A stretch of 64,000 nt of DNA from Ustilago trichophora (lineage: Eukaryota; Basidiomycota; Ustilaginomycetes; Ustilaginales; Ustilaginaceae): positions 620,001 to 684,000 of the forward strand of contig OOIN01000024.1 in assembly GCA_900323505.1 (NCBI GenBank). Reading direction: 5' to 3'. A program made the translations under genes and the position numbers. Below are positions 61,362-64,000 of this stretch, piece after piece. Numbering within the stretch: position 1 is the stretch's first letter; each line of letters opens with the position of its first letter. A model generated the notes under the pieces. The model ran no database searches and was not told where the DNA came from. It was given only the letters and a program-made list of their open reading frames with translations.

Positions 61362-62121
61362 CGTGTCATTGAACGACGAGGTGATGCCGGAATTGGTGTC
61401 CTGGAAAACAAAGACAATGTTCGATGTGTGAGTGTCAGTAAAGATGATATCCAAGCACGACAGCTAAGATGATAAGGTGGCTTACAATGCGAAGCGATGG
61501 TCTGAGGCCTGCTGTGCAGTCGCTGTATTGCTGTTCGTATCTGAGAAGCTTTGTAGAAACCAAAACTAGCCTTCTTGATGGTGAAGAAAACGAGGTGAAT
61601 TTGCTGAACGTAGAAGGGATAGAAAGTCGGTGATGATGGAGGAAGGCGAAGCGTAGTCGAGTGATCGTGATGGAGAAAGGCAGAGAAGAGCGATAAGGGG
61701 GAGGAAGAAGCCCAAGTCAAAAGGTCGTTGAGCGTCGTTGGAGGGCTCGGCCTTGGTTCTGGCACAGCAGCGTGAAAGCATTCGAAGATCGCATTTATCC
61801 TCCGTCCTCCGCACAAAGCTAGCAGTCCCATCGCAAAGCATTCGGCGCCCAGAAAGCATACTGTTTCACAATGCTTGATCAGTATGATGACATGTTCCGC
61901 GCACAAGCGGACATGCGACAGGTTTCCTCCGTTCAATCGATGAAAATACAACAAGACTCGTTCCGCAATTGCAATGTGCTCCGTCGGTTCAAGGAGACAG
62001 TGTTCAAAAAGCCTTTGGGCTTGATTGGGGTCCTGGCACAGACTTGAGTGGAACAGAGGTGAGTAAAAATACATTCAAGCAATGGATTGAGCTTGTGAGA
62101 GTAGCAACTTCACGGTGCGGG
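61362..62121. other. Region upstream of the dynamin gene
   Basis: 760 bases. It contains the likely 5'-leader intron of the dynamin gene (61401-61485) and, on the same strand, the first part of an unexplained open frame starting with ATG at 62074 that would run on to 61088. I do not call this frame a gene. Confidence 0.5.
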
Positions 62122-63600
62122 TTAGTGAGTGGATGTGTCAAGATCCTGGTCTACCGCCGAAGGAGAGAATGTTGGAGGCTGTCGTGGTGTCTGCTGACTT
62201 TGCTCGGGCTGAGATGGAATGGATGGCGACCGTGCAACGCTCTCACGCTGATCCAGTTGCTGGTTGACTTGTTCGACGTTGTGCCACCAGGAACGCGTCA
62301 CCCTCCGAATGCCCTCTTGCGCTTGAGCGATTGCTTGACTCGCCGCTTCCCCTCCTTGCACTCTGGCAGCTTGGATGATCCTTTCAGCTTTCTCTGGTCC
62401 TATCTCCGGGCCCGTGCTGCTATTACTGCCCCTCCACTGTCTTGACACGTGCAGCAGCTCATCATCTTCGAGCACCACTGTCCGTGTGACATCGGTTAGC
62501 TCCGAGACATGCAAGAGGTTCTGTAGGCTGTGCTGTGTCGCTTCTAGATGGAGCATGCTCTGTTCGAAGCCGCCGAGTGCTTGCGGTGCGGGAGAGACGT
62601 AGATAATGAGGACCAGTGAGAGGTACACGATTTGACGGAGGATGTGGAGGTTGGAGTGCCAGTGGTTGAGTCGGGAGGAGTCGGCGGTGACTTGGCCAAA
62701 CTCAAACATGACGAGCAGCTCGACGACTAGCAAGCCGAGCAGCACTGTGAGTGATGGCACACGCCAGGCGCTTCGATCTGCTTCATATGCCTTTCTTGCC
62801 GGCAGACTTTGGGCCGGTGGTGATGGAGAGGAGGAGGAGGATGAAAATCCAAAGAGGGAGCCGGCTTGGCGAATGGCAACAGCCACCGAGTCGTCTGGGT
62901 GAGTGGTGAGGAGGCCTAAAGCCAAGATACGCCAAGCATAGGCGCCGAGCAGGAAGGGAATTGCATACCAAAAGTAGTCGCCGGCGGTCTTGCAAAACGT
63001 GCAGTCCAACAATGGTGCCGGACCCAGCAGCAGATACATGCGTCTTCCTTCGTAGCTCGACAGCCTAGCGATGAGGGCTTGCAGTTCAGCCTGCTTGGCC
63101 TGAGTCAGGAGTCCAAAGGGCAAGAGTGAAGGAGCATCGTTGATCAAGTTGCGCAGAGTGGTCGTCGGTATTGTGATGGGAGCCTTGTAAGCTAGAAAGA
63201 GGTCAGGCTTGTATCCTCCACGAAAAGCTTCGATGTGGATGGGTGCATTCTCGGCATCGTCAGTCGAGCCAAATGCACTTGGTGCATTGTAGAGAGTGTA
63301 TATTGACTTGCGCAAGCCTTCGATGGCAGAGGCTGGGATGAAGATGTCGAAGCCGTACTGGGCCGGTATAAGGTTGCGAAGACTGATGAGGAACAGAAGC
63401 AGCGTCGCAATCGAGACAGTCGTGGAGAAGGGCGTTGCAAATGGAGTTAGCCGTGCGCTAGATAGGAATTTAGGTGGTGGTGGCTGCGAAGGATCGGCTT
63501 GACGAGGAGCGCGAACGCTGGAAACGAGTCGTTGTGCTTGACGAAGGATGGGCGGCACGATGACCATGCCGAGCACCAGATACGTGGTGAGATCCGCCAT
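62122..63600 (-). CDS. Five-span membrane protein of a conserved fungal family, function unknown
   Basis: A single exon encodes 492 residues. I see about five hydrophobic spans: residues 6-20, 58-78, 211-233, 287-307 and 325-342. Before the third span is LLGPAPLLDCTFCKTAGDYFWYAIP, a GP...CxFC...Y motif that I remember from a fungal family sometimes mislabelled as a chorismate synthase protein; it has no relation to that enzyme. A charged cytoplasmic tail with an ATP-less helix pattern (EKAERIIQAARVQGGEAASQAIAQAQEGIRR) ends in a Gln/Pro-rich stretch. An ER or mitochondrial membrane location is possible; no targeting signal decides it. The ATG at 63600 is the only early start in frame. Confidence 0.7.
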   Translation of the reverse strand: MADLTTYLVLGMVIVPPILRQAQRLVSSVRAPRQADPSQPPPPKFLSSARLTPFATPFSTTVSIATLLLFLISLRNLIPAQYGFDIFIPASAIEGLRKSIYTLYNAPSAFGSTDDAENAPIHIEAFRGGYKPDLFLAYKAPITIPTTTLRNLINDAPSLLPFGLLTQAKQAELQALIARLSSYEGRRMYLLLGPAPLLDCTFCKTAGDYFWYAIPFLLGAYAWRILALGLLTTHPDDSVAVAIRQAGSLFGFSSSSSSPSPPAQSLPARKAYEADRSAWRVPSLTVLLGLLVVELLVMFEFGQVTADSSRLNHWHSNLHILRQIVYLSLVLIIYVSPAPQALGGFEQSMLHLEATQHSLQNLLHVSELTDVTRTVVLEDDELLHVSRQWRGSNSSTGPEIGPEKAERIIQAARVQGGEAASQAIAQAQEGIRRVTRSWWHNVEQVNQQLDQRESVARSPSIPSQPEQSQQTPRQPPTFSPSAVDQDLDTSTH

Positions 63601-64000
63601 GGTCCACGTGGGAGCTGTGTTATGTAGGAGAGAAGAAGAGTTCGTCGACTGGACGCAAAGCTAAGCAGCTAACATGGTCCGTGTCTTGAAGGTGTTGGTT
63701 GGTGTTGGTCAAGAAAGTGTTGGTTTCTGTGCGCATTCCAATTCGGCCAACCCGAGCGAATATTTTCAGCATGTGCGATTTGATAGCTTAACAGGAATTA
63801 TTTTTTCGGAAATCTTGCTGCATGAAACCGCGAAGATGCGGAGAGCGAAATAGAGAGCTGTCAAAAAGCGACATGTCTCATTCAACGAGATCAAGTCACC
63901 GTCCTTCTGCCCTCTGGGCGCTGGTCATTCTTCTCCTACTGCCTTTTGCTCGCCAGTGTTTCAACTCTACGAGACACATCACGAAACAAGGCTTTATCGC
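63601..64000. promoter_or_regulatory. Upstream region of the membrane-protein gene
   Basis: 400 bases to the window edge. It contains GTTGGT repeats (about 63693-63724). I see no gene. Confidence 0.45.

Overview
The window is a gene-dense piece of a fungal nuclear genome, most probably a basidiomycete of the smut group (Ustilaginomycotina). I infer this from the small number of short GT-AG introns, long single-exon genes, proteins padded with Ser/Gln/Gly-rich low-complexity tracts, and the families present: Opy2, Rer1, ATP synthase subunit k, a GPI-anchored protein like the basidiomycete macrophage-activating glycoprotein, a YDR124W-like regulator, and an Erg11 of the fungal CYP51 type. I cannot fix the species by eye. 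I support 27 protein-coding genes. I see no tRNA, rRNA, CRISPR array or intact transposon.

Layout. 1-13.9 kb: the 3' part of a CRAL-TRIO lipid-binding protein, a YDR124W/DUF2841-like regulator, TFIIA small subunit (3 exons), a DJ-1 family protein, a coiled-coil DUF4048-like protein sitting 10 bases downstream of YAE1, and ATP19. 14-24 kb: EF-hand type II NADH dehydrogenase, RER1, MGS1/WRNIP1, and a U2SURP/SR140-like splicing factor. 24-29 kb: a divergent pair, ALDH7-type aldehyde dehydrogenase and a DUF1338/HglS-type 2-oxoadipate dioxygenase, which looks like a lysine-catabolism module. 30-41 kb: NCS1 nucleobase permease, ERG11, OPY2, lipoate-protein ligase, and a secreted GPI-anchored glycoprotein. 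41-44 kb: about 3 kb without a gene, rich in a dispersed TACTG/CAGTA pentamer. 44-64 kb: a J-domain protein whose stop codon overlaps the start codon of an AT-hook protein (ATGA), a Loa1/Vps66-like acyltransferase, a FAR1-like zinc-finger factor, a Vtc1/DUF202-like membrane protein, a triple-KH RNA-binding protein, an RCC1-repeat protein with a mitochondrial-type leader, a very large dynamin-like GTPase, and a five-span membrane protein.

How the genes relate. Most genes are unrelated housekeeping functions. Two patterns stand out. First, the lysine-degradation enzymes share one promoter region that carries a 22-bp perfect palindrome and a second hairpin-forming inverted repeat. Second, two same-strand gene pairs are packed like bacterial operon genes (44741-44744 overlap; 10-base gap at 11657-11666), which suggests two-cistron transcripts. 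A pentamer microsatellite (TACTG on one strand, CAGTA on the other), often arranged as palindromes, recurs in many of the intergenic spaces. Introns are found in only seven coding regions, usually close to the start codon, and one further intron is likely in the 5' leader of the dynamin gene. All splice junctions given here were placed by reading donor and acceptor sites and checking phase; none has transcript support.
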